The notes below the pieces were generated by a model. It saw only the letters and a list, made by a program, of their open reading frames with translations. It was not told where the DNA came from and ran no database searches. A stretch of DNA of 14,611 nucleotides. It comes from Candidatus Bathyarchaeota archaeon. GTDB lineage: Archaea; Thermoproteota; Bathyarchaeia; TCS64; B23. The stretch covers positions 1-14,611 of the forward strand of contig JAPDJB010000058.1 in NCBI GenBank assembly GCA_029259285.1, given 5' to 3'. Positions 6,754 through 14,131 of the stretch are shown here, piece after piece. The translations under genes were made by a program, and so were the position numbers. The stretch's first letter is position 1. Every line of letters begins with the position of its first letter.

Positions 6754-7464
6754 ATGTCCACTAAGCTGAAGGAGGAGTTTCTGAAGCTGCTAGAGGAGGA
6801 TAGGGAGTTCCGATACACCGTAGCTGGCCTAATAGGATTGGGGGAGATCCTAAAGGCCATTAGGGATCTGCAGGGTCAGGTTTTAGAGAACATCGCGGCG
6901 ACGAGAAAGCTGCAAGGCCAAATGGCTGCTTTACAGGAGCAGGTGGCTGAGCATGGCGAGGCTATTAGGTCTCTTCAGGAGCAGGTGTTGGAGAATAGTA
7001 AAGCGATTAGGGCTTTACAAGAGCAGATGGTTGAGCATTCAAAGCGAATTGAGGGGCTTACGAGGACTGTTCAGGCCCTTGGGGCGAGGTGGGGCTTCAT
7101 CGCTGAGGATGCCTTCAGGGAGGGTATGAGGGGGATCATAGAGGAGTTTTTCGGCGGTAGGGTGGAGAGGTGGATATATGAGGATGAGGAGGGCTTCGTC
7201 TTCGGCCATCCCAGCGTCGTGGAGGTCGATGTCGTCGTGAGGGATAGGGAGCATGTATTGGTGGAGGTGAAGTCCAGCCTCTCCAGGGCTGACATCTACG
7301 AGTTGTGGAGGAAGGGTCAGCTCTATGAGAGGGTGAGGGGTGTTAAACCTAGATTGGTGGCCGTCTCCCCCTACGTCGATGAGAGGGGGAGGAGGGAGGC
7401 TGAGAGGTTGGGTATAGAGGTTTACACCTCCACCATGGAGCCATATCCATCCGGCGTCCTCTAG
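6754..7464 (+). CDS. Coiled-coil protein with C-terminal PD-(D/E)XK nuclease-like domain (DUF3782-like)
   Basis: A 236-residue protein, apparently cytosolic. Residues about 30-108 are a long amphipathic coiled coil built of 14-residue repeats (three clear copies from residue 61: QEQVAEHGEAIRSL, QEQVLENSKAIRAL, QEQMVEHSKRIEGL). Residues about 112-230 look like a PD-(D/E)XK nuclease fold: E157 and D159 in VVEVDVVV, then E171 and K173 in VLVEVKSS, and a later Q/Y helix (GQLYERV) typical of these nucleases. Such coiled-coil/nuclease-like proteins are common and often multicopy in thermophilic archaea; their role is unknown. A TATA-like TTTTAATA about 30 bp before the ATG suggests a near-leaderless message. 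The following gene begins 15 bp after the stop, so the two are probably co-transcribed. Confidence 0.8.
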   Translation: MSTKLKEEFLKLLEEDREFRYTVAGLIGLGEILKAIRDLQGQVLENIAATRKLQGQMAALQEQVAEHGEAIRSLQEQVLENSKAIRALQEQMVEHSKRIEGLTRTVQALGARWGFIAEDAFREGMRGIIEEFFGGRVERWIYEDEEGFVFGHPSVVEVDVVVRDREHVLVEVKSSLSRADIYELWRKGQLYERVRGVKPRLVAVSPYVDERGRREAERLGIEVYTSTMEPYPSGVL

Positions 7465-7479
7465 AAGAGGGGCGTCTCC

Positions 7480-8196
7480 GTGGATACGGATAAGGAGGCC
7501 ATCAGGAGGCATATATGGCGCCTATTAGAGGAGAGGGGCGTAGCGAGGTTTCCGAAGCCCATCCTAGGCAGGATCCCGAATTTCCAGGGGGCTGAGAGGG
7601 CGGCCCTGAGGTTGATGGAGCTCCGAGAGGTGAGGGCTGCGAGGTTTGTCAAGGTGAATCCAGATTCGCCTCAGAGACCCATTAGGAGACTTCTATTGGA
7701 GGGGGGTAAGCACGTTTTGATGCCCACCCCAAGGCTGAGAGGAGGCTTCCTGCTCCTCGATCCGAGGCGTATTCCACGCCACCTATATGGTAAGGCCTCC
7801 ACCATTAGGGGCGCCTTCAAGCTGGGCAGAACCCTAAGCCTAGATGAGCTTCCGGAGATAGATCTCATCGTCTGCGGCTCCGTCGCCGTAACGAGGGAGG
7901 GGCATCGAGTGGGGAAGGGCGGCGGCTACAGCGAATTGGAGTACGGCATCCTTAGGGAGATCGATGCCATCGACGATGAGACACCCATCGCCACGACGGT
8001 TCACGACCTACAGATCGTCGACGAGATACCCCTCGACCCCTGGGATTTCACCGTCGACATCATAGCGACGCCTAGGGGGCTGTTGAGGGTGGCTGGTGAG
8101 AGGCGTAGGCCTGGGGGGATCATCTGGGAGCTGGTGTCGGAGGAGATGATGGAGAAGATGCCGATATTGAGGGAGCTGATGGAGAGAATGTATTAA
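7480..8196 (+). CDS. 5-formyltetrahydrofolate cyclo-ligase-like (MTHFS-like) protein
   Basis: A 238-residue protein of the NagB/RpiA-fold 5-formyl-THF cyclo-ligase family, whose members convert 5-formyl-tetrahydrofolate to methenyl-tetrahydrofolate using ATP. The phosphate-binding GKGGGY (145-150) matches the family's 'GxGxGYYD', although the usual Tyr-Asp after it is SE here. The strand order LIVCGSVAVTREGHRVGKGG and the late segment TVHDLQIVDEIPLDPWDF fit the archaeal/MTHFSD-like branch. Because archaea often use other pterins, the true substrate may differ, and the missing 'YD' makes catalytic equivalence uncertain. The start is GTG 7480, chosen for the short gap to the upstream gene; no strong ribosome site is seen. 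It converges with vapC (6 bp apart). Confidence 0.82.
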   Translation: MDTDKEAIRRHIWRLLEERGVARFPKPILGRIPNFQGAERAALRLMELREVRAARFVKVNPDSPQRPIRRLLLEGGKHVLMPTPRLRGGFLLLDPRRIPRHLYGKASTIRGAFKLGRTLSLDELPEIDLIVCGSVAVTREGHRVGKGGGYSELEYGILREIDAIDDETPIATTVHDLQIVDEIPLDPWDFTVDIIATPRGLLRVAGERRRPGGIIWELVSEEMMEKMPILRELMERMY

Positions 8197-8202
8197 CCCT
8201 CT

Positions 8203-8610
8203 TTAAGGGATTGGGTCGATGACCTCTATCCATCTTATTCTCTTGAAGGCTTTATCATGTGTCATTATCCTATTAATTTTGAGGAATTCCGCAGTTGCCA
8301 GTATCGTGGCATCTCTACCTCCTATTCCAAATTGGAAATATTTAGCCAGTAATTCGATTGATCTTAATGTTAACTCATAATCTAAATCTACTACAGTGAA
8401 TGGAAATCTGAGAAATATATTTAGTCTTTCCATTCCCTCGATGGGTCCTAAAGTTTTAATGAGGAAATGTGCAACTTCAATGATGATGGTCGTGTTTATG
8501 ATCACCTTCTCTGATCGTAGTGCTTTCTCTAAGGGTTCTATCACAAATCTATGTTCAGGTGTCTCGTCGTCGAAGTAGTATGCCCAGATGTTGGAGTCCA
8601 CTATGATCAT
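8203..8610 (-). CDS. vapC: VapC-family PIN-domain ribonuclease toxin
   Basis: A 135-residue PIN-domain protein, the toxin half of a type II toxin-antitoxin pair; VapCs cut specific RNAs using Mg2+ held by acidic residues. The expected quartet is present: D5 (IVDSNIWAYYF), E45 (TTIIIEVAHFL), D100 (GGRDATILATA) and D119 (IMTHDKAF). The frame extends upstream to 8670, but ATG 8610 is chosen because the PIN strand begins immediately after it and its ATGA overlaps the vapB stop codon by four bases, giving translational coupling. Length is normal and the active site intact, so it is probably functional. Confidence 0.95.
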   Translation of the reverse strand: MIIVDSNIWAYYFDDETPEHRFVIEPLEKALRSEKVIINTTIIIEVAHFLIKTLGPIEGMERLNIFLRFPFTVVDLDYELTLRSIELLAKYFQFGIGGRDATILATAEFLKINRIMTHDKAFKRIRWIEVIDPIP

Positions 8611-8849
8611 CGCTTTACGCCCCATATCTTCTTCAATTCGAGGGGCTTTATTTTCGAGCCGTGGACGCAACCCCTCAGCTTCTCTATGAAGGTTTCAACG
8701 CTCACTGCTGGCTTGAGGATCAGCTCATCCCCTCTAATCTCTATGAGGAATTCCTGTTCAGGTCTCAATCCCAATCTCTCCCTATACTCCTTTGGGATCA
8801 CGATCCTCCCTCGCTCATCCATCCTGGTTATACCCATCTCCACTCCCAT
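8607..8849 (-). CDS. vapB: VapB-family antitoxin (AbrB/SpoVT-type DNA-binding)
   Basis: An 80-residue antitoxin with an AbrB swapped-hairpin domain (about residues 5-48): ITRMDERGRIVIPKEYRERL then GLRPEQEFLIEIRGDELIL. AbrB-type antitoxins bind their own promoter and neutralise the partner toxin through the C-terminal tail, here about residues 49-80 (VETFIEKLRG to GVKR). The start may be ATG 8849 or ATG 8837 (residue 5), the latter just after a GGAGTGGAG sequence. A TATA-like TTTATATTTA on the minus strand (8867-8876) fits either. The gene is directly upstream of vapC and divergent from the MFS gene. Confidence 0.93.
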   Translation of the reverse strand: MGVEMGITRMDERGRIVIPKEYRERLGLRPEQEFLIEIRGDELILKPAVSVETFIEKLRGCVHGSKIKPLELKKIWGVKR

Positions 8850-8866
8850 CCCATATATAATCCCAT

Positions 8867-8876
8867 TAAATATAAA
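8867..8876 (-). promoter_or_regulatory. TATA-like box of vapBC
   Basis: On the minus strand this reads TTTATATTTA, about 20-35 bp before the two candidate vapB starts. A second AT-rich word, TATATA at 8853-8858, lies closer. Autoregulation by VapB is usual for the family, but no operator repeat could be confirmed by eye. Confidence 0.4.
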
Positions 8877-8930
8877 CCCTCTCTCCCGAGACCTAACTTT
8901 TATCTTTTGGGTTGGGGAGAGTGAGATACC

Positions 8931-9989
8931 TTGCTTCGGGAGTTCGATAGGGGTTTGGCATGTCTCTTCGCCTTGAATCTCTTCATGGCCTTCTCAGTCC
9001 AGCTCATCAATCCCCTCTTCCCCCTCTACCTCAAGGGTTTGGGTGCATCCGATGTTGAGGTCGGCTTCGCGGTCTCGCTGTCGAGTGTCGTCGCCACGGC
9101 TTTGATGCTTCCGAGTGGCATCCTCATGGATTGGGTTGGCCGGAGGCGTATGCTTCTGCTCAGTGTTCTCCTCGGTGTGTTTCCGCCGTTTCTACTGGTC
9201 TTCGCCAGGAGCTGGTGGATGGCTCTGCCGCTTTCGATGGTCTTCTCAGCCTCCTTCTCCCTCTTCGTCCCCACGAGGATGGTCTTGATCGCTGATAGCG
9301 CCAGGCCTGGGAGTACGGCCATCCTCTTTGGGTTGATAAATATCGCCTGGCCTATCGGGGGCATAGTGGCTCCTATCCTCAGCGGCTTCATCGTTGAGCG
9401 ATTCGGCTGGAGTTTCTGTTTCCTCTTAGCCGGTGGAATCCTCGCCGTCAGCTTCATCCCAGCCCTACTGATAAAGGCTCCAAAGCCGAGGGCTAGTGGC
9501 GCCGTTAGGAGGGATTCTCCCCTGGATCGGCGTTATCTACCTCCGCTTCTCCTCTTCCTTGTCTTCCACCTCGTCATGACTACGGCGATTGGATGTCTAA
9601 ACGTCATACTCCCCATATATCTCAAGGATCGATTCGGCCTACCCTACCATCTCATAGGGTTGTTCTTCACGGCCTCGGGGGCTATGACGCTGATCACTCA
9701 GATACCCAGTGGCTACCTGGCTGATCGATATGGGGAGCGCCGCTTCATCTCAATGGTCATCGCCTCCATTCCCCTCCTATTTGCCCTCTGGCCCCTCCTG
9801 AGGCAGTGGTGGATGCTGCTACTCCTCTACACCTTCATATCGGGTCTCTGGAGCATGACTTGGCCTGCGACGCTGTCGCTGCTCGCCCTACTGGGGATTC
9901 CCTCTCCCTCACTCGGCCTGGGAGCAAGAATAACAACCACTGTTAGAGGATTTGGGAAGGCTTATCCCCTCAACGCCCAATATCCCTAG
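8931..9989 (+). CDS. MFS transporter, apparently truncated after about ten helices
   Basis: A 352-residue major facilitator superfamily permease; substrate unknown. The first half has six helices, with motif A between helices 2 and 3 (PSGILMDWVGRRR, 61-73). After a basic loop (about 183-202) the second half shows helices 7-10, with a second motif A (PSGYLADRYGERR, 259-271). The protein stops shortly after the loop that normally precedes helix 11 (LGLGARITTTVRGFG), with an unusual short tail KAYPLNAQYP, so helices 11-12 are missing; full-length relatives are usually near 400 residues. TTG 8931 is the best start because it places a short tail before helix 1; a TATA-like TTTTATCT lies about 30 bp upstream. 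The M20-family gene begins three bases after its stop. It may be nonfunctional. Confidence 0.85.
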   Translation: MLREFDRGLACLFALNLFMAFSVQLINPLFPLYLKGLGASDVEVGFAVSLSSVVATALMLPSGILMDWVGRRRMLLLSVLLGVFPPFLLVFARSWWMALPLSMVFSASFSLFVPTRMVLIADSARPGSTAILFGLINIAWPIGGIVAPILSGFIVERFGWSFCFLLAGGILAVSFIPALLIKAPKPRASGAVRRDSPLDRRYLPPLLLFLVFHLVMTTAIGCLNVILPIYLKDRFGLPYHLIGLFFTASGAMTLITQIPSGYLADRYGERRFISMVIASIPLLFALWPLLRQWWMLLLLYTFISGLWSMTWPATLSLLALLGIPSPSLGLGARITTTVRGFGKAYPLNAQYP

Positions 9990-9992
9990 AAG

Positions 9993-11471
9993 ATGATGGA
10001 GGAGCTTGAGAGGGTTTATAGGCATATAGATGAGCACCTCGACGAGCATATAGAGCGGGTTAGGAGGCTCATCCAGCAGCCCAGCGTCTCCCAGACAGGT
10101 GAGGGAGTCATAGAATGCGCTGAGATGCTGAAGGATTGGCTCCTAGACCTCGGATGCAGCCATGTGGAGCTCGCAGAGCCTGAGTACTTCTGGCCCATAA
10201 TCTACGGCGAATATGACGCCGGAGCTGAGAAGACCCTCATCATCTACGATATGTATGATGTCCAGCCTGTGGAGCCTGAGCTATGGGATTATCCACCCTT
10301 CGAGGCGAGGGTCGTTGAGAGGCCGCCCTTCAAACGGGTTCTCATAGGCCGTGGAGCCATAAACACAAAGGGGCCGATGGCAGCCTTCCTAAACGCCTTC
10401 GAGTCCATCCAGCAGGCAGCCGGAGAGCTGCCTGTCAACCTCATCTTCGTCTTCGAGGGCGAGGAGGAGCGTGGAAGTGTAAGCATGCCGAAATTCGTTA
10501 GGGATTATGAGCAGAAGCTGAAGAGGGCTGACGGCGTCTACTTCCCCATCTGCAGCCAAGACCGAAACGGGTTGGCAAGGCCTTCTCTGGGGTCTGAGGG
10601 CATACTATACATAGAGCTGGAGACCAACGGAGCCCTATGGGGGAGAGGCCCAACCCAATTCGGAGTCCACGGAGGCCTTAAACGGATTCTCGACAGCCCA
10701 GCCTGGAGACATATCAAGATGCTGTCAACCCTCGTCAGCGACGACGGGAATAAAGTTGAGATCGAGGGCTGGTATGACGACATCGTTGTGCCATCCGAGG
10801 AGGATCTACGGCTGCTGAGGGAGGGTTATAGGAAGTCGACGCCAGCTGTCGAGGTCTTCGATCCAGAGATTTTGAAGGAGATGTTGAGGGTTAAATGCTT
10901 CAAATACGACTTGGAGAAGCCCGAGGACATCCTAAGGGAGATGCTGTTCAGCACCAGCTTCAACCTCGACGGAATCTGGGGAGGCTGGATAGGGCCTGGA
11001 ACCAAGACGCTGCTGCCGCATAAGGTTGTGTCGAAGCATAACATCCGATTCGTACCCAAGCAGGACATCGACGACCTCTTCAGGAAAATACGGGCGCACC
11101 TCGATAAACACGGCTATAAGGATGTGGCCCTAAGGAAGCTGGCTGGATACCCCTGGGCCCTGGTTGACTATAAGAATCCGGTTGCTGAGTCGCTCTACGA
11201 CGTCTTTGAGGAGTTTGGGGTTAGGTATGCGATCTATCCGCCTGTGGCCAATCCTGTGTTGACGAGTCCGGCTTGGCCTGCCTACGTCTTCGCCGGTGAG
11301 CCTTTGAAGCTCCCCATAGCAGGGGGCGCTCTTGGTCATGGGGGTTTGGCTCACAGCCCTAATGAGTATATTGTCATCGAGGGCTGTGAGGCGAGGTATG
11401 GATACATCCATGGCCTAGACGGCGTTGAGAAGAGCATGGCCTCAGTCCTATACCACTTCGCTGAGCGCTGA
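9993..11471 (+). CDS. M20-family metallopeptidase-like protein with altered metal-ligand positions
   Basis: A 492-residue protein of the M20 (dipeptidase/deacetylase) family, which normally binds two zinc ions. The catalytic and dimerisation domain order is normal and the length fits dipeptidases. The FEGEEERGS segment (residues 154-162) retains the catalytic and ligand glutamates, and GGLAHSPNEY holds the C-terminal H454. However, the usual 'GHYDVQP' reads DMYDVQP, with M87 where the first His ligand belongs, and 'GA.DDKG' reads GAINTKG, with N124 where the metal-bridging Asp belongs. The usual 'GLRG' reads GSEG (200-203). I believe an archaeal subfamily shares the MYD/INTKG pattern, so this may be a conserved variant with different metal use rather than decay. 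ATG 9993 directly follows the MFS stop; likely co-transcribed. Confidence 0.88.
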   Translation: MMEELERVYRHIDEHLDEHIERVRRLIQQPSVSQTGEGVIECAEMLKDWLLDLGCSHVELAEPEYFWPIIYGEYDAGAEKTLIIYDMYDVQPVEPELWDYPPFEARVVERPPFKRVLIGRGAINTKGPMAAFLNAFESIQQAAGELPVNLIFVFEGEEERGSVSMPKFVRDYEQKLKRADGVYFPICSQDRNGLARPSLGSEGILYIELETNGALWGRGPTQFGVHGGLKRILDSPAWRHIKMLSTLVSDDGNKVEIEGWYDDIVVPSEEDLRLLREGYRKSTPAVEVFDPEILKEMLRVKCFKYDLEKPEDILREMLFSTSFNLDGIWGGWIGPGTKTLLPHKVVSKHNIRFVPKQDIDDLFRKIRAHLDKHGYKDVALRKLAGYPWALVDYKNPVAESLYDVFEEFGVRYAIYPPVANPVLTSPAWPAYVFAGEPLKLPIAGGALGHGGLAHSPNEYIVIEGCEARYGYIHGLDGVEKSMASVLYHFAER

Positions 11472-11490
11472 CCCCATCTTTTTCCGTTTG

Positions 11491-13746
11491 ATGAATAACC
11501 CTTTAATCCCTTGTGAGCAATCTAAGGTTAGGTTGAGCCTTCAAAGATTAGGCGTCTCCAGGGGCATACTCATCCTCCTAATTCTATCCATAATCCTCTC
11601 CTCCACGGCCATCTACCTCAACCTCCAGACCCCTCCGAGGCTGCTTAAACCTGTGAAGCGGTATATCGGCATCCTATGGGTTGAGGGGGCGATCCTAACC
11701 TCAGGGGACTCACAGAGGGTTAGGGAGGCCATAAATGTCGCATTGTTAAACCAGAGTATCAAGGCCGTCGTTGTGGCGATAGACTCGCCAGGGGGAACCG
11801 TCGACGACGTGGAGAGCATATACCTCGATTTGCTAAGGCTGGGGGAGGAGAAGCCACTCGTGGCGTCGATAACATCAGCCCTATCAGGGGGATATTACAT
11901 CGCGGTGGCGGCGGACTATATCTATACGCTGCCAACATCGATGGTTGGAAACGTCGGAGTCATAGGTGTAGGGCCGCCTGTGCTCATACCCTCAGAGAGG
12001 ATTCTAGAGTCGGGAGCCTACAAGGTGACGGGCTTCTCTAGGCTGTTCTTCCCCTTCAACCTCACCGAGGCCCTGGGAAACTTCGCCTCAGCCGTCGAGG
12101 ACCAGAGAGGAGATAGGCTGAAGCTCTCAACGAAGGAACTCCTGAGGGGGAAGGTCTACCTAGGCTGTGAAGCCGTGAGGCTCGGCCTGGCAGATGAGGT
12201 AGGGTCTCTGCAGGATGCGATAAAGAAGGCGGCTGAGGAGGCCCACCTCACCAGGTATGGCATCGTCAACATAAACCAGCTGGCTGAGAGGGGGAGGCTG
12301 ACCATAGAGACCGGAAACAAAACCACAGCCAGGAGCTGGAGGGAGATAGACATCAACTACCTGAAGGAGCTCCATCCACCGCCCACACTATACTACCTCT
12401 ACCTCCCAGAGAGGGGATTTCAGGTAAGCGAGGGCGAGACAATAGAGACCGAAGGCGGAGAGGAGGCTGAAGAGGGAGGCCTCGTCCTCTTCGACCTAAC
12501 CCATGAGAACAAGGTTTCGAGATGGACTTTAAACGTCCTCGTCGGGGAGCTGGTGAACCACAGAATATCTGTAGGCTTCATCTCCGAATGGGATCGACTT
12601 GAGTCAGCCCTTAGAAACGCCTCCTGCCTCATCGTCGCTGCGCCGACGAAGCCCTACAGCATAGATGAGGGAAAAACCATCGAAAACTTCGTCTCTAGGG
12701 GAGGCTTACTTATACTGCTCTACGACCCCTCCATAGAATATGTATCAGTCCCCGAATTGAATGGCCCAATAAACTCCCTAGCCAACAGATTCGGAGTCAG
12801 CTTCGCCAACGGCTATCTCTACGATGAGGAGCATTACTATGGGTTCTATAGGAACATCTACATCGAGGATTTCGCTGATCACAACCTCACCAGGGGTGTT
12901 GAGAGGCTGGTTCTCTTCACAGCTGCTCCCATCTACTCGGATTATGGCATAGCCTGGACTTCGGAGACCGCCTACTCCTCGACGGCTGAGAGGAGTGGCC
13001 GATACCCCGTGTTGGCCGATCTACATTATGGCAACGGAACTGTCATCGCCTTCGGTGACATAACGCTCCTTACTGAGCCCTATTGTTATGTGGAGGATAA
13101 TTATGGGCTGCTCCTCAACCTAGTTGAGATCATGTCCAAGGCTAAGCCGCCGAGTGTGGTGGAGGAGGTTGAGGAGATCACGGAGCCTCATCTACCTGTG
13201 GGGACTGTGAAGGTCTATGTGGAGAGGGTGGATGACGAGGAGACGACGGTTAGATGGGTTAAGGTGAGTGAGACTGAGGTGAGGGTTGAGAGGCCTAACA
13301 GAACGATTCTATACCACTATGATGAGGAGGGTAATCTTTTAGGCTGGGAGGATGAGGAGGCCAACGCCACCTATGATCCACCGTTGCCAGCCACGCCTTA
13401 TCCCCTGAGGAGGGGGATGGGCTGGAGATATGAGAGCAACTATACCTTGATGCAGGATGGTAAACGCTATTCAGGGCTCTACATCGGGGAGGAGAGGGTT
13501 GTCGATATCGAGAGGGTTGAGGCCCTGGATGGGAGGCGATATCTCTGCGCGGAGGTTGAATTCAAGATTCGATGTATAATATACGTTGATGATGGAAACT
13601 GGACTTACACCTACATCGGAGATAGCTGGCTCTCCTCTAAGGTAGGCCTGGTGAAGGAGGAGGGGGTTAAGCGCCTCTACATCGATGGGGAGCTCTTCAT
13701 AGAGGAGGAGAGAAGCTGGATCTTGAAGTCCGTGGAGATGGATTGA
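11491..13746 (+). CDS. sppA: Membrane-anchored SppA-type serine protease fused to DUF4350-like and C-terminal beta domains
   Basis: A 751-residue protein. One transmembrane anchor (about 24-46) is followed by an S49/SppA protease domain (about 56-260): DSPGG (98-102), nucleophile S132 in SALSGGYY and probable general base K178 in SGAYKVTG. SppA enzymes degrade signal peptides and other membrane-near peptides with a Ser-Lys dyad. Residues about 328-550 resemble a DUF4350/glutamine-amidotransferase-like Rossmann domain (the segments SCLIVAAPTKPYS and IENFVSRGGLLILLYDP). Residues about 570-745 form a beta-rich domain, weakly like DUF3108 (GMGWRYESNYTL, VGLVKEEG). Ten N-X-S/T sequons follow the anchor (for example N87, N190, N376, N515, N703), consistent with glycosylation outside the cell. 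ATG 11491 is preferred; an upstream in-frame start at 11425 would overlap the M20-like gene. Confidence 0.87.
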   Translation: MNNPLIPCEQSKVRLSLQRLGVSRGILILLILSIILSSTAIYLNLQTPPRLLKPVKRYIGILWVEGAILTSGDSQRVREAINVALLNQSIKAVVVAIDSPGGTVDDVESIYLDLLRLGEEKPLVASITSALSGGYYIAVAADYIYTLPTSMVGNVGVIGVGPPVLIPSERILESGAYKVTGFSRLFFPFNLTEALGNFASAVEDQRGDRLKLSTKELLRGKVYLGCEAVRLGLADEVGSLQDAIKKAAEEAHLTRYGIVNINQLAERGRLTIETGNKTTARSWREIDINYLKELHPPPTLYYLYLPERGFQVSEGETIETEGGEEAEEGGLVLFDLTHENKVSRWTLNVLVGELVNHRISVGFISEWDRLESALRNASCLIVAAPTKPYSIDEGKTIENFVSRGGLLILLYDPSIEYVSVPELNGPINSLANRFGVSFANGYLYDEEHYYGFYRNIYIEDFADHNLTRGVERLVLFTAAPIYSDYGIAWTSETAYSSTAERSGRYPVLADLHYGNGTVIAFGDITLLTEPYCYVEDNYGLLLNLVEIMSKAKPPSVVEEVEEITEPHLPVGTVKVYVERVDDEETTVRWVKVSETEVRVERPNRTILYHYDEEGNLLGWEDEEANATYDPPLPATPYPLRRGMGWRYESNYTLMQDGKRYSGLYIGEERVVDIERVEALDGRRYLCAEVEFKIRCIIYVDDGNWTYTYIGDSWLSSKVGLVKEEGVKRLYIDGELFIEEERSWILKSVEMD

Positions 13747-14131
13747 AACGATATGTTTATCATATAATTATTAAGGGAGACGGGGTTGTACTGCTTAATT
13801 GCCATCAATGTGATCTAGAGATGATGTATGGCTAGGCCTATGGCGGATCTTGGAGAGCTACATTATGGGGATATCGCAGGTATAGAGAGCTTTATGAACC
13901 CTATCGATTTGGAGGAATCTGATCGCCCCCTATTTTGTATAAAAATATTTTAAATTCTCAATTTGTTCAAAGCAATTTTAATATTATTTAAACTTTATTG
14001 AAGATAAAAATTGACATTATACCATCCTTAATATCGATGTCGACACCCAGCTAACAACCCTCATCTCATTAAGGTATCTAGAAATAATTATTTTATCCGT
14101 TTTCTGATTATTTTTTCCCTTATTCCTTCAT
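13747..14131. other. Intergenic spacer of 385 bp, AT-rich in its second half
   Basis: The spacer lies between the converging sppA and deoC genes. The first part (to about 13930) has GC content like sppA; the rest is strongly AT-rich, with runs such as AAAAATATTTTAAA near 13941 and a T-run at about 14110-14116. One open frame, ATG 13828 to TAA 13953 (41 codons), has no ribosome site and no recognised similarity, so I do not call it a gene. No RNA gene, CRISPR unit or transposon end was seen. Confidence 0.5.

Noticed and set aside
6925..7060. Tandem 14-residue coding repeats as a possible CRISPR or DNA repeat array
   Set aside because: The repeats are in frame, diverged at the DNA level, and explained by a coiled coil; there are no spacers.
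7039..7512. Long minus-strand open frame opposite the nuclease-like gene (157 codons)
   Set aside because: It lies antisense to a convincing coiled-coil/nuclease gene, has a Pro/His/Leu-rich sequence with no recognisable motif, and reflects GC-rich codon bias of the true strand.
8611..8670. 20-codon N-terminal extension of VapC
   Set aside because: It overlaps the vapB coding region; ATG 8610 starts exactly at the first PIN strand and overlaps the vapB stop.
8551..8976. Plus-strand open frame of 141 codons opposite vapB
   Set aside because: It is antisense to well-supported vapB and the vapC start and overlaps the MFS start; its sequence has no domain features.
9026..9457. Minus-strand open frame of 143 codons inside the MFS gene
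   Set aside because: It is antisense to six clear membrane helices; the composition is typical of a shadow frame.
11425..11490. 22-codon N-terminal extension of the SppA-like protein
   Set aside because: It overlaps the end of the M20-like gene, and ATG 11491 gives a normal short cytoplasmic tail before the membrane anchor.
13828..13953. 41-codon open frame in the sppA-deoC spacer
   Set aside because: There is no ribosome binding site, TATA box or similarity, and its length is expected by chance.
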